From contig CANGKZ010000020.1 in the NCBI GenBank assembly GCA_947454705.1, forward strand, positions 1-64,000: DNA of 64,000 nt, written 5' to 3'. This DNA is from Verrucomicrobiota bacterium (GTDB lineage: Bacteria > Verrucomicrobiota > Verrucomicrobiia > Limisphaerales > UBA9464). The notes beneath the pieces were generated by a model. It did not search any database and was not told the origin of the DNA. It worked only from the letters and a program-made list of their open reading frames with translations. Numbering within the stretch: position 1 is the stretch's first letter; each line of letters begins with the position of its first letter. Shown piece after piece: positions 1 through 7,387 of the stretch. A program made the position numbers and the translations under genes.

Positions 1-74
1 GGGCCGGCCGGCCCGCAACGGCACCTCCCTCTGTCCGGCCCTGCGGTCGGACTCAAGCGGCTTTTCCAAGATAC

Positions 75-240
75 AAGTGCGGCGGGAAGCGCAGCGCCAC
101 GCCGCTTTGCTCAATGGTGGTCACACACAAACCCACAGAGGAACCCCACGCGCAGGCGATGGAACCGGTCGGTCTTTTCTTCGCCCCGAATTCGAAAGCG
201 GTGTCGACGCTCCGCTCTGCCACCGCACTCCAAAATTAGG
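75..240. repeat. REP/BIME-like repeat, copy A
   Basis: First of three related copies around the RAYT gene. The left end (GTGCGGCGGGAAGCGCAGCG at 77) and the right end (AAAGCGGTGTCGACGCTCCG at 195, running to CACTCCAAAA at 235) are imperfect inverted repeats of each other, so the unit could fold into a long hairpin or act as a bipartite REP (BIME). The centre, about 85 bp, is shared with copy B. Short open frames through it are artefacts of the repeat. Bases 1-74 show no recognisable feature. Confidence 0.75.
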
Positions 241-248
241 ACGGCGAC

Positions 249-413
249 TTTGGAGTGCGGCGGGAAGCGCAGCGCCACGCCGCTTTGCTCAACGTTGGTC
301 ACACACAAACCCACAGAGGAACAACACGCGCGGGCGATGGAACCGGTCGGTCTCTTCTTCGCCCCGGGCTCGAAAGCGGTGTCGACGCTCCGCTCTGCCA
401 CCGCACTCCAAAA
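249..413. repeat. REP/BIME-like repeat, copy B
   Basis: Second copy, in direct orientation 178 bp after copy A and nearly identical along its whole length. It has the full left end TTTGGAGTGCGG and the right end CACTCCAAAA, which together give a 10-bp terminal inverted repeat inside a longer imperfect one. It ends 55 bp before the start of the transposase gene. Confidence 0.75.
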
Positions 414-468
414 GACGTGCGCGAAGTGCACAGTAGCGGTGAGCTGAAAGATTCATTTCCATGCTGAA

Positions 469-1038
469 ATGCCTGTGAAACAAACCGCGTGGCCGCATAG
501 CCCGGTTCACTTTCTTTCGGATGCGGGCACGTTTTTCGTCACCGCCGCGACTCATCGCCACGAATCATTTTTTGCGGGAGCGGACCGGCTGCGAGTGCTG
601 CATCGCGGCCTTTTGTCGCAGGCGAGCGAACACGGTTGGCACCTCGAAGCATGGGCGGTTTTCTCGAACCACTACCATTGGATTGGACACTCACCTCCCG
701 CCGAGGCGACCGCCGATAGCCTTCGTTCCATGCTCCAATCGCTTCACGAGAAAACCGCCAAGTGGGTCAATCGACTCGATCAAACTCCGAACCGAAAGGT
801 CTGGTTCAATTATTGGGAGACTCGTTTAACCTTTGATCGCTCGTACAGGACCCGGCTCAAGTACGTTCATGAGAATGCAGTGAAGCACGGTTTGGTTACC
901 GTCGCACGGGACTACCCCTGGTGCTCCGCAGCCTGGTTCGAACGGACCGCGTCTGCTGCGATGGTGCGGGCGATCTACTCCATGAAAACCGATCGGCTCA
1001 ACTTACGGGACGAAATGCCTGTTTCGGCAGATTGGTAA
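469..1038 (+). CDS. REP-associated tyrosine transposase (RAYT, IS200-like Y1 family)
   Basis: A 189-residue single-domain protein of the Y1 (HUH) transposase superfamily. It carries the HUH-type motif H68-Y-H70 in NHYHWIGH, and a probable catalytic Tyr132 in the LKYVHENAVKHGLV segment, which corresponds to the YIHxNPVxxGLV region of RAYTs. RAYTs are single-copy, vertically inherited nucleases that bind and cleave REP hairpins; they are not classic insertion sequences. The gene sits between two full REP-like copies upstream and a half copy that starts right after its stop codon. That placement is the expected genomic context for a RAYT and its cognate repeats. The start is ATG 469. No neighbouring gene shares its operon. 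Confidence 0.85.
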   Translation: MPVKQTAWPHSPVHFLSDAGTFFVTAATHRHESFFAGADRLRVLHRGLLSQASEHGWHLEAWAVFSNHYHWIGHSPPAEATADSLRSMLQSLHEKTAKWVNRLDQTPNRKVWFNYWETRLTFDRSYRTRLKYVHENAVKHGLVTVARDYPWCSAAWFERTASAAMVRAIYSMKTDRLNLRDEMPVSADW

Positions 1039-1126
1039 GGCGATGGGACCGGTCGGTCTCTTCTTCACCCCGAATTCGAAAGCGGTGTCGACGCTCCGCT
1101 CTGCCACCGCACTCCAAAATTAGGAC
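1039..1126. repeat. REP/BIME-like repeat, right half (copy C)
   Basis: Only the right half of the repeat is present. It begins with GGCGATGG immediately after the RAYT stop codon (1036-1038) and runs to CTCCAAAATTAGGA. The last bases match copy A rather than copy B. The left half is absent, as if the transposase gene interrupts a repeat unit. Confidence 0.7.
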
Positions 1127-1129
1127 TCG

Positions 1130-1438
1130 TCAGGCCAGCTCTTTTCCGGCTTTTGCGGCGGACTTGCGGCTGTAGGGGGAGTGCAGGTTGAAGTAGATGC
1201 CGCAGAGGGGACGGGGATCGTCGGTCTGGCTCAGGATGATCGTGACGTGACGGTCCAGGGCAATGCCGTGGCGCATGTCCGCCCCGCGGTTCACGTAGGC
1301 GTTGACCGCCTTCTGCATCAGGGAACGCAGCGACGCGTCACACTCCTCGGGAAGCTTTTCAAGGCACACGATGTGCCGGTCGTAGCTCTTCAAGGCCGCC
1401 GCGATTTCCACGGCAAAGGTGTCCACGGTGAGTTCCAC
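1130..1438 (-). CDS. hypothetical protein downstream of zwf
   Basis: A 102-residue acidic-to-neutral soluble protein with no signal peptide or membrane segment. I do not recognise the family. It has one Cys pair region (IVCLEKLPEECD), a central helix-like stretch, and a C-terminal part (HVTIILSQTDDPRPLCGIYF) that looks like beta-strands. It lies 100 bp downstream of zwf on the same strand, so cotranscription is possible. Its stop codon is four bases from the end of REP copy C. The amino-acid composition looks like a real protein, but support is only the open frame and its position. Confidence 0.55.
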   Translation of the reverse strand: MELTVDTFAVEIAAALKSYDRHIVCLEKLPEECDASLRSLMQKAVNAYVNRGADMRHGIALDRHVTIILSQTDDPRPLCGIYFNLHSPYSRKSAAKAGKELA

Positions 1439-1538
1439 AAGGAGGAAAATACGGCGACTGCCGTCGAAGTAAAGCCGCGGAGCCAGCCCGAAACTGGCCA
1501 GCCCCGCAAGGCTTCAGCGCACCCTGCCGCCTGCAGGC

Positions 1539-3101
1539 CTACCGAACCGGCTGCGGATTGCGCCATTCCCGGCCGTCGGCGGTCAGGAGGTCGTCGGCCG
1601 CCGTCGGACCCCAGGTGCCCGCCAGGTAGAACTCCCGGTTGGTCAGGGGTTTGTCCGCCCAGAACGACCGGATGGCATCGACAATGCCCCACGCCGTCTC
1701 CACTTCGTCGCGACGGATGAAGAGCGTGGCATCGCCCGCGATGGCTTCGAGCAGCAGACGCTCGTAGGCCTCCGGGGTGTATGCACCAAATTCGGTATCG
1801 TAGCTGAAACGCATCCGCACCGGACGCAGCTCCATGGCAGCTCCAGGCACCTTGCCGTTGAAGCGGAGGGTGATTCCTTCGTCGGGCTGGAGACGCAGGG
1901 TCAGGGAATTCGGATCCAGCTTGGTCCCGGACTTGGCGGCGAAGAGGATATTCGGCGCGGGCTTGAACTGGATGCGCACTTCGCTGGCGCTGAGGGGCAG
2001 GTTCTTGCCGGTGCGCAGGTAGAAGGGCACGCCGCTCCAGCGCCAGTTGTCGATCATGAGCTTCATGGCGACGAAGGTCTCGACGTTCGACTTCGCGTTC
2101 ACCTTGGGCTCGCTCCGGTAGGCGGGACGCGCCTCGCCTTCCACTTCGCCGGCGAAATACTGGCCGCGCACCACGTTCTTGGCGCCTTCGGCCGCGGTCA
2201 TGCCGCGGATCGACTTGAGCAGCTTCACCTTTTCGTCGCGGACGTTTTCCGCCTCGAGCGACACGGGGGGTTCCATGGCCACGAGCGAGAGCACCTGAAG
2301 GACGTGGTTCTGCACCATGTCGCGCATCGCGCCGGATTCCTCGTAGTAACCGCCGCGGCTGCCGACGCCGATCTTTTCACCGACGGTGATCTGCACGTGG
2401 TCAATCGAATCGCGATTCCACAGATGCTCGAAGATGCCGTTGCTGAAGCGGAAGGTAAGGATGTTCTGGACCGTCTCCTTTCCGAGGTAGTGGTCGATGC
2501 GGAAGATCTGCCGTTCGTGCGCGAACCGGATGAGCTCGGCGTTGAGGGCCTTGGCGCTGGCGAGGTCGTGGCCGAACGGCTTTTCCACCACCAGGCGTTC
2601 GGTGGTGATGCCGCCCTCTTCCTTGTGCAGCAATCCCACGCGGTTGAGGTGCTCGGCAATTTCGCCGAACTGGCTGGGATTGGTGGCGAGGTAGAAGAGC
2701 AGGTTCTTCTTCAGCTTCTCGTTGTCGAAGCCGTGGATGATCGACTTGAGCTTCTCGTATCCGGCGTCATCGGAAATGTCGGCCTGGCAGTAGTGGACGT
2801 TCGCCGCGAAGGCCTTCCACACCTCTTCGTTGAGGGGCTTGGTGCGGGAGAATTGCTGGAGCGCGGTGTGGAGTTCCTCGCGCCAGGTGTCGTCGGTCTT
2901 TTCGCGGCGGGCGAAGCCGATGATGCGATATGGCAGGGGCAGCGCTCCTTCCATCGCCAAGTGGTACAGGGCGGGGATGAGCTTGCGGGCGGTGAGATCA
3001 CCGGAGGCGCCGAAGATGACCACCGTGCAGGGCTCGATGGTGCGGCGGGTTTCGGCGGCGCGGGAGGCGAGGAGTTCGTCGAGATTCGACAAGTCGTTCA
3101 T
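1539..3101 (-). CDS. zwf: glucose-6-phosphate 1-dehydrogenase
   Basis: A 520-residue cytoplasmic enzyme oxidising glucose 6-phosphate to 6-phosphogluconolactone with NADP, the entry step of the oxidative pentose phosphate pathway. The coenzyme fingerprint GASGDLTARK is at residues 31-40, the substrate-binding/active-site signature RIDHYLGKE at 201-209, and EKPFGHD at about 173-179. The length fits the family (480-520). No pgl or gnd gene is nearby; a small unknown gene follows on the same strand. It is divergent from the kinase gene across a 200-bp gap. Confidence 0.96.
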   Translation of the reverse strand: MNDLSNLDELLASRAAETRRTIEPCTVVIFGASGDLTARKLIPALYHLAMEGALPLPYRIIGFARREKTDDTWREELHTALQQFSRTKPLNEEVWKAFAANVHYCQADISDDAGYEKLKSIIHGFDNEKLKKNLLFYLATNPSQFGEIAEHLNRVGLLHKEEGGITTERLVVEKPFGHDLASAKALNAELIRFAHERQIFRIDHYLGKETVQNILTFRFSNGIFEHLWNRDSIDHVQITVGEKIGVGSRGGYYEESGAMRDMVQNHVLQVLSLVAMEPPVSLEAENVRDEKVKLLKSIRGMTAAEGAKNVVRGQYFAGEVEGEARPAYRSEPKVNAKSNVETFVAMKLMIDNWRWSGVPFYLRTGKNLPLSASEVRIQFKPAPNILFAAKSGTKLDPNSLTLRLQPDEGITLRFNGKVPGAAMELRPVRMRFSYDTEFGAYTPEAYERLLLEAIAGDATLFIRRDEVETAWGIVDAIRSFWADKPLTNREFYLAGTWGPTAADDLLTADGREWRNPQPVR

Positions 3102-3173
3102 GTCCGCTGCCCAGCGTGGGCAAGGCTCCGACGGGATTCAATCGCGCAGTGACGGATCGATGGGGGATGGGGA

Positions 3174-3205
3174 GACACGGATTTCACGGGTTTTCACGGA
3201 TTCAA
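3174..3205. repeat. 32-bp intergenic repeat, copy 1 (GACACGGATTTCACGG type)
   Basis: Starts GACACGGATTTCACGG and ends TTTTCACGGATTCAA, with two internal copies of TTTCACGG. A copy differing at about two positions starts at the first base after the sigma factor gene (7173), so the kinase-sigma operon is bracketed by direct repeats. It lies in the zwf/kinase divergent intergenic region. Confidence 0.7.
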
Positions 3206-3303
3206 CCGACACCGATGCCGCCCACCTCGCCAGGTCCCGATGAATTTTTTGTAACGCCGGACGAAAAAGGCTTCTGAGGGAGTTCAGGAAAGGACTCAAT
3301 GCA

Positions 3304-6300
3304 ATGGCAACCACGATGAATCAGGGGCGGACATGTCCGAAGTGCGGCAAACCGACGGCGACCGGGGAACTGGCGGATCTCTGCCCCGCCTGCCTCCTCG
3401 CCCAGGGCCTCGAAACCGAACCCGGCACCGGCCCGCGTGTCCGATTTGAGGCCCCCCCGCTGGAACGCATCACGCGGCTTTTTCCCCAGCTCGAGGTGCT
3501 CGGGTTGATTGGATCCGGCGGCATGGGGGCGGTGTACAAGGCGCGTCAGCCGCCGCTCGACCGCATCGTCGCGCTGAAAGTGCTGCCGGCATCCAGCCAG
3601 CCCGGCAACCGGTTCGAGGAACGGTTCAATCGCGAAGCCCGCGCACTCGCCCGATTGAATCATCCGCACATCGTGACAGTGCACGAGTTCGGTCAGGTGG
3701 AGGATTTGCACTTCTTCCTCATGGAGTTCGTGGACGGCACCAACCTGCGCCAGTTGGAGAAAACGAGCCGCCTCTCTCCGCGGGAGGCGCTGCAGATCAT
3801 TCCCCAGCTCTGCGATGCGCTTCAATACGCGCACGACGAGGGCGTGGTGCATCGCGACATCAAGCCGGAGAACGTGTTGGTCGATCGCAAGGGCCGGGTG
3901 AAGATCGCCGACTTCGGACTGGCCAAGATTCTTGATCCCTCGGCCGATGCCGAGGCGGCGCGACTCACCGTCGAAGGCCAGGTGATGGGCACGCCGCACT
4001 ACATGGCTCCGGAGCAGTTGGAGAAGCCCCTCGCGGTGGATCATCGGGCCGACATCTACTCCCTCGGCGTGGTGTTTTACGAGATGCTCACCGGGGATCT
4101 CCCGCTGGGAAACTTCGCTCCGCCTTCGCGCAAGGTGCAGGTGGATGTGCGGCTCGATGAAGTGGTGTTGCGCGCGCTCGAGAACGATCCCACCCGGCGC
4201 TATCAGCAGGCGGGTGAGGTGAAGACCCGCCTGCAATCCATCGCCGATACGGCTCCCGAGCCGACCGCATCCGCCGCCGCAAAACCCAGCGTCGTCTTCC
4301 TTCGATTCGCGGGGTTCCCAGTGGTCGCGGAAAAAGATGGAATCCGCTCTGTCCATCGTCCCGGAGTCGCCAAGGGCTTTGCGGTCCTGTTCGGCGTGTT
4401 GACGGTGATCATGGGATGCTGGGCGCTGGTTCGCGGAGGCTATGAGGCCGGATGGTTTGGCCTGGTGGGATGGCCCAGCGTCGTGATCCGTATTGCGATC
4501 TCCGGACTGCTCATGGCTTGGGGCGTCCGTTCGGCGCGGCGCAAAAAACTCGAACCCCGAATTCCGGCGATCGCCCCCGTGGTGGTACTTCCATCGGAGG
4601 GCACCTCCAGGAAGGCGGTGCTCGGGGCCGTTTGTCTGGCGCTCGGATTCGTGGCGCTGGCGCTATTCCTCACTCCGATGGCGCATACCACGAACCCACT
4701 GCAAAGCGCAGCCGTCATGCGGGTGCAGGGCTTCCTCGTGGGCTTGATTGTCGTCACGATCCTGCTCGCACCTGTTTGCGCCACCTTCTTGGGCTGGATC
4801 GCCGTGCGCGACATTCGCCAATCGCGGGGCCGTCTCGGCGGACTCAAGCTCGCCGTGTTCGACGGGCTCGTTGTCCCGTTGGGACTGATCAATTCCATTC
4901 TCATCTTTGTTCTCCGAGGCGGCCTTTCCTTCGCGGAAGGAACCGGCTGGCACTCTTCGTCGAATCTCACCGCAAATCTCGCTCTTGGCTGGCTCCTGAT
5001 TCTCGCGGTGAACTGGATCCTGGTGCGTGCGATTTGGAACCGGGTGCGCCTCGACGAATCGCCCGAACGGGAACGCTGGTGGTGCCAGGCGCCCGCAATC
5101 ACTGCCCTCGCGATCACCTGCCTCCTGGTGATTCAGGTCACCACCCAGCTTCGTGCGAGCCGTATTCCCTCCTTCGGAATGTTTTCCCGGCCACCGAATC
5201 AGATCGCCACCGAAGATGAAAAGGGGGCGCTGATTGCGGTGTTGCCAAACGGATCTCAACTCGAGTTGTTGGCCGTCGAAACGCCGCAGCATCCCGAATC
5301 CCCTTGGAGCCTTCCCAATGGGACGCCCCTACCCCAAGGCAGCTATTCCATAACCAATTCAGAACCAATTTTGGACACCAATTCAACGGCCACCCGATTG
5401 ATCCTGCGCCTGACCGGCAGCTCACTACCGCTTCAGTCGATTGGATTCTTCATCGCGCAGCAGTCCATGGGTGGGTCGATGCAATCCAGCGGCAACGTTT
5501 ATCCCTACGAAGGGGTGCTCAAGGACGGCAAGCCTCTGCCGGGCGCCTTCTACATCTGGAAATCGCAACTCAATGAGGGCTCAGAAAAAACCTTTCGGTT
5601 GGCGGTGGATCTGGATCCCTGGCAGGTCATCGCCACCGCCGATGTCGAGGGGCGCAACCGGAACGACGCCTTTACGTACCCGATTCCAGGAGTCTCGGTA
5701 CGCTTTCAACCGGCGGGGGAATACAAGGGCCGCACCCGGTTAACGACGATCGCCCAGCTCTTCGATCCCGATTTAGACACCGCCATACGAGCCTTGGGAA
5801 CGAATGGAACCGTCCTCTCTCAGACCAAAGGGGAAGGCGGGACCTCGTCCTACGGGACGATGACGTTGTTTTCGGAATTCGACGTGCCTCTCAGAGAGAT
5901 TCGCGGATTCCAAATGTCGGTCCGAAAGCACCACTGGATCGAATTCCAAAAAGTCATCCAGGGAACCAGAGCGATCGCCCCACCGGAACCCGCCGCGATT
6001 CCGACTGCAACGACGGCTCCGCCCCTGATCGAAGTCCGATTTCCCGCACTGCTGGATCTCGATACCGGACACTTCGGAGACCTGCCTACCGCGTTCGAAA
6101 ACCAAACCGGCAACCCCATGGCGGAAATCGGCAGCACCATCGAATTCATGCAGTCCCACGGCTACGACGTGATGCATTCACACGATCATCTCGATGCCAT
6201 CGGGTTGAAACTCGTCCCGCTCCAACCGGGGGACTGGGAATTGATCACCGCGCGGGAGCTTCAATTGCGGCTGGAAACAGCGGGAACCCTGACGTCGAAG

Positions 6301-6426
6301 ATCAGGCCGGCCTCATTTCCCGCTGACTACGGATTCCAAACCCGCGAGGGCGGGACGGGCCTGATGGAAATCGTGAAGATCAGCGGTGAAATGACGGTCC
6401 TGCGAATCAAGCGCATCCCTCGATGA
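3304..6426 (+). CDS. zinc-ribbon Ser/Thr protein kinase with multi-pass membrane region
   Basis: A 1040-residue membrane-bound Hanks-type kinase. A zinc ribbon (C11-P-K-C14 with C27-P-A-C30) precedes the kinase domain at about 63-325: glycine loop GSGGMGAVYK (70-79), Lys92, catalytic HRDIKPEN, Mg-binding DFG, and GTPHYMAPEQ in the activation segment. About seven hydrophobic segments follow between 365 and 615; one stretch (ATFLGWIAVRDIRQSRGRLG) resembles DUF4190. The C-terminal 400 residues are soluble and of unknown function, possibly the sensor. Its stop overlaps the sigma factor start as ATGA, so the two are translationally coupled. By analogy with kinase-linked ECF43 sigma factors, its likely target is that sigma factor; this is inference. 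Confidence 0.9.
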   Translation: MATTMNQGRTCPKCGKPTATGELADLCPACLLAQGLETEPGTGPRVRFEAPPLERITRLFPQLEVLGLIGSGGMGAVYKARQPPLDRIVALKVLPASSQPGNRFEERFNREARALARLNHPHIVTVHEFGQVEDLHFFLMEFVDGTNLRQLEKTSRLSPREALQIIPQLCDALQYAHDEGVVHRDIKPENVLVDRKGRVKIADFGLAKILDPSADAEAARLTVEGQVMGTPHYMAPEQLEKPLAVDHRADIYSLGVVFYEMLTGDLPLGNFAPPSRKVQVDVRLDEVVLRALENDPTRRYQQAGEVKTRLQSIADTAPEPTASAAAKPSVVFLRFAGFPVVAEKDGIRSVHRPGVAKGFAVLFGVLTVIMGCWALVRGGYEAGWFGLVGWPSVVIRIAISGLLMAWGVRSARRKKLEPRIPAIAPVVVLPSEGTSRKAVLGAVCLALGFVALALFLTPMAHTTNPLQSAAVMRVQGFLVGLIVVTILLAPVCATFLGWIAVRDIRQSRGRLGGLKLAVFDGLVVPLGLINSILIFVLRGGLSFAEGTGWHSSSNLTANLALGWLLILAVNWILVRAIWNRVRLDESPERERWWCQAPAITALAITCLLVIQVTTQLRASRIPSFGMFSRPPNQIATEDEKGALIAVLPNGSQLELLAVETPQHPESPWSLPNGTPLPQGSYSITNSEPILDTNSTATRLILRLTGSSLPLQSIGFFIAQQSMGGSMQSSGNVYPYEGVLKDGKPLPGAFYIWKSQLNEGSEKTFRLAVDLDPWQVIATADVEGRNRNDAFTYPIPGVSVRFQPAGEYKGRTRLTTIAQLFDPDLDTAIRALGTNGTVLSQTKGEGGTSSYGTMTLFSEFDVPLREIRGFQMSVRKHHWIEFQKVIQGTRAIAPPEPAAIPTATTAPPLIEVRFPALLDLDTGHFGDLPTAFENQTGNPMAEIGSTIEFMQSHGYDVMHSHDHLDAIGLKLVPLQPGDWELITARELQLRLETAGTLTSKIRPASFPADYGFQTREGGTGLMEIVKISGEMTVLRIKRIPR

Positions 6427-7172
6427 CCACCACCGACTCCACCCGCGCCACGCCGCGCAGCGACTACTTCGCCACCACGCGGTGGACCGTCGTCGTGCAG
6501 GCAGGACAGCGCTCCTCGCCGCAGTCGGCGCGGGCGCTGACGGAGTTGTATGAGACGTATTGGTATCCGCTCTATTGCTACGTGCGCCGTCGCGTGGTGT
6601 CGCGGGAGGACGCGGAAGATCTCGTGCAGGGCTACTTCGAGCGCTTCGTGGAGCAAAACGATCTCGAGCACCTCAGCGCCGATCGCGGGCGATTTCGCGC
6701 CTTCCTGCTGGCCTCGATGAAGCACTTCATGGCCAACCAGCGGGACAAGGCGGGGCGGCAGAAGCGCGGCGGGGGCCAGCCGATCCTTTCGCTCGACTGG
6801 CAGGATGCCGACACGCGATTCCAGCTGGAACCCGCGGATCCCTCGGCCAATCCCGAACTGGAATTCGACCGCCACTGGGCAATGGCGCTCTTGGAGCGGG
6901 TCGTCCACCGCCTGCGCGAGGAGTGCACCGCCGATGGCAAGGCGGAGTTGTTTGAGCAGACCAAGGGGTACCTGACCTTCAACGCCTCCGCGACTCCGCA
7001 TGCCGAGGCGACGGTGGCGCTGGGATGGAATGAGGGGGCGGTTCGGGTAGCGGTGCATCGATTGCGTCAGCGATACCGCACACTCCTGCGCGAGGAGATC
7101 GCGCAGACCCTGGTCGATCCCGCGCAGGTGGCCGATGAGTTGAGGTCGCTTCTCGCGGCGGTGACGGGGTAA
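6423..7172 (+). CDS. ECF-type RNA polymerase sigma factor, kinase-linked
   Basis: A 249-residue sigma-70-family protein. Region 2 spans about residues 25-100 (LTELYETYWYPLYCYVRR, then EDAEDLVQGYFERF) and region 4 about 175-225, with an HTH around EATVALGWNEGAVRVAVHRL. The N-terminal FATTRWTVV signature is typical of the Planctomycete/Verrucomicrobial and ECF43-like groups encoded beside Ser/Thr kinases. There is no anti-sigma factor gene nearby. It overlaps the kinase gene by 4 bp (ATGA). The likely mechanism is activation by phosphorylation, as established for the ECF43 member EcfP with kinase PknT in Vibrio; here it is inferred from gene order only. Confidence 0.9.
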   Translation: MTTTDSTRATPRSDYFATTRWTVVVQAGQRSSPQSARALTELYETYWYPLYCYVRRRVVSREDAEDLVQGYFERFVEQNDLEHLSADRGRFRAFLLASMKHFMANQRDKAGRQKRGGGQPILSLDWQDADTRFQLEPADPSANPELEFDRHWAMALLERVVHRLREECTADGKAELFEQTKGYLTFNASATPHAEATVALGWNEGAVRVAVHRLRQRYRTLLREEIAQTLVDPAQVADELRSLLAAVTG

Positions 7173-7204
7173 GACACGGATTTCACGGAGTTTCACGGAT
7201 TCAA
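7173..7204. repeat. 32-bp intergenic repeat, copy 2
   Basis: Begins at the base after the sigma factor stop codon and matches the 3174-3205 copy in the same orientation (GACACGGATTTCACGGAGTT against GACACGGATTTCACGGGTTT). The rest of the gap to prfC (7205-7387) shows nothing recognisable. Confidence 0.7.
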
Positions 7205-7387
7205 ACAACCCGCGCGGCAAAGGGCCGCCAGGTCTTGGACTGCGCCATTCATCGACCCAGCGGCGATGGATCGTCGGGTCTCGGACTGAGGGACTCGCCA
7301 CGCAATCCCCACGCTTCCTGCCCCGCTCATTCGTTCGCTCGTTCCCTGTTGGAGCCGCCCCGGGGTTTGTAGTACGGTCGTCGCCTT

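Noticed and set aside
3202-4356. A 384-codon minus-strand open frame opposite the kinase
   Set aside because: It covers the kinase catalytic domain, which is certain on the plus strand; composition (His, Arg, Gly) is that of an antisense artefact.
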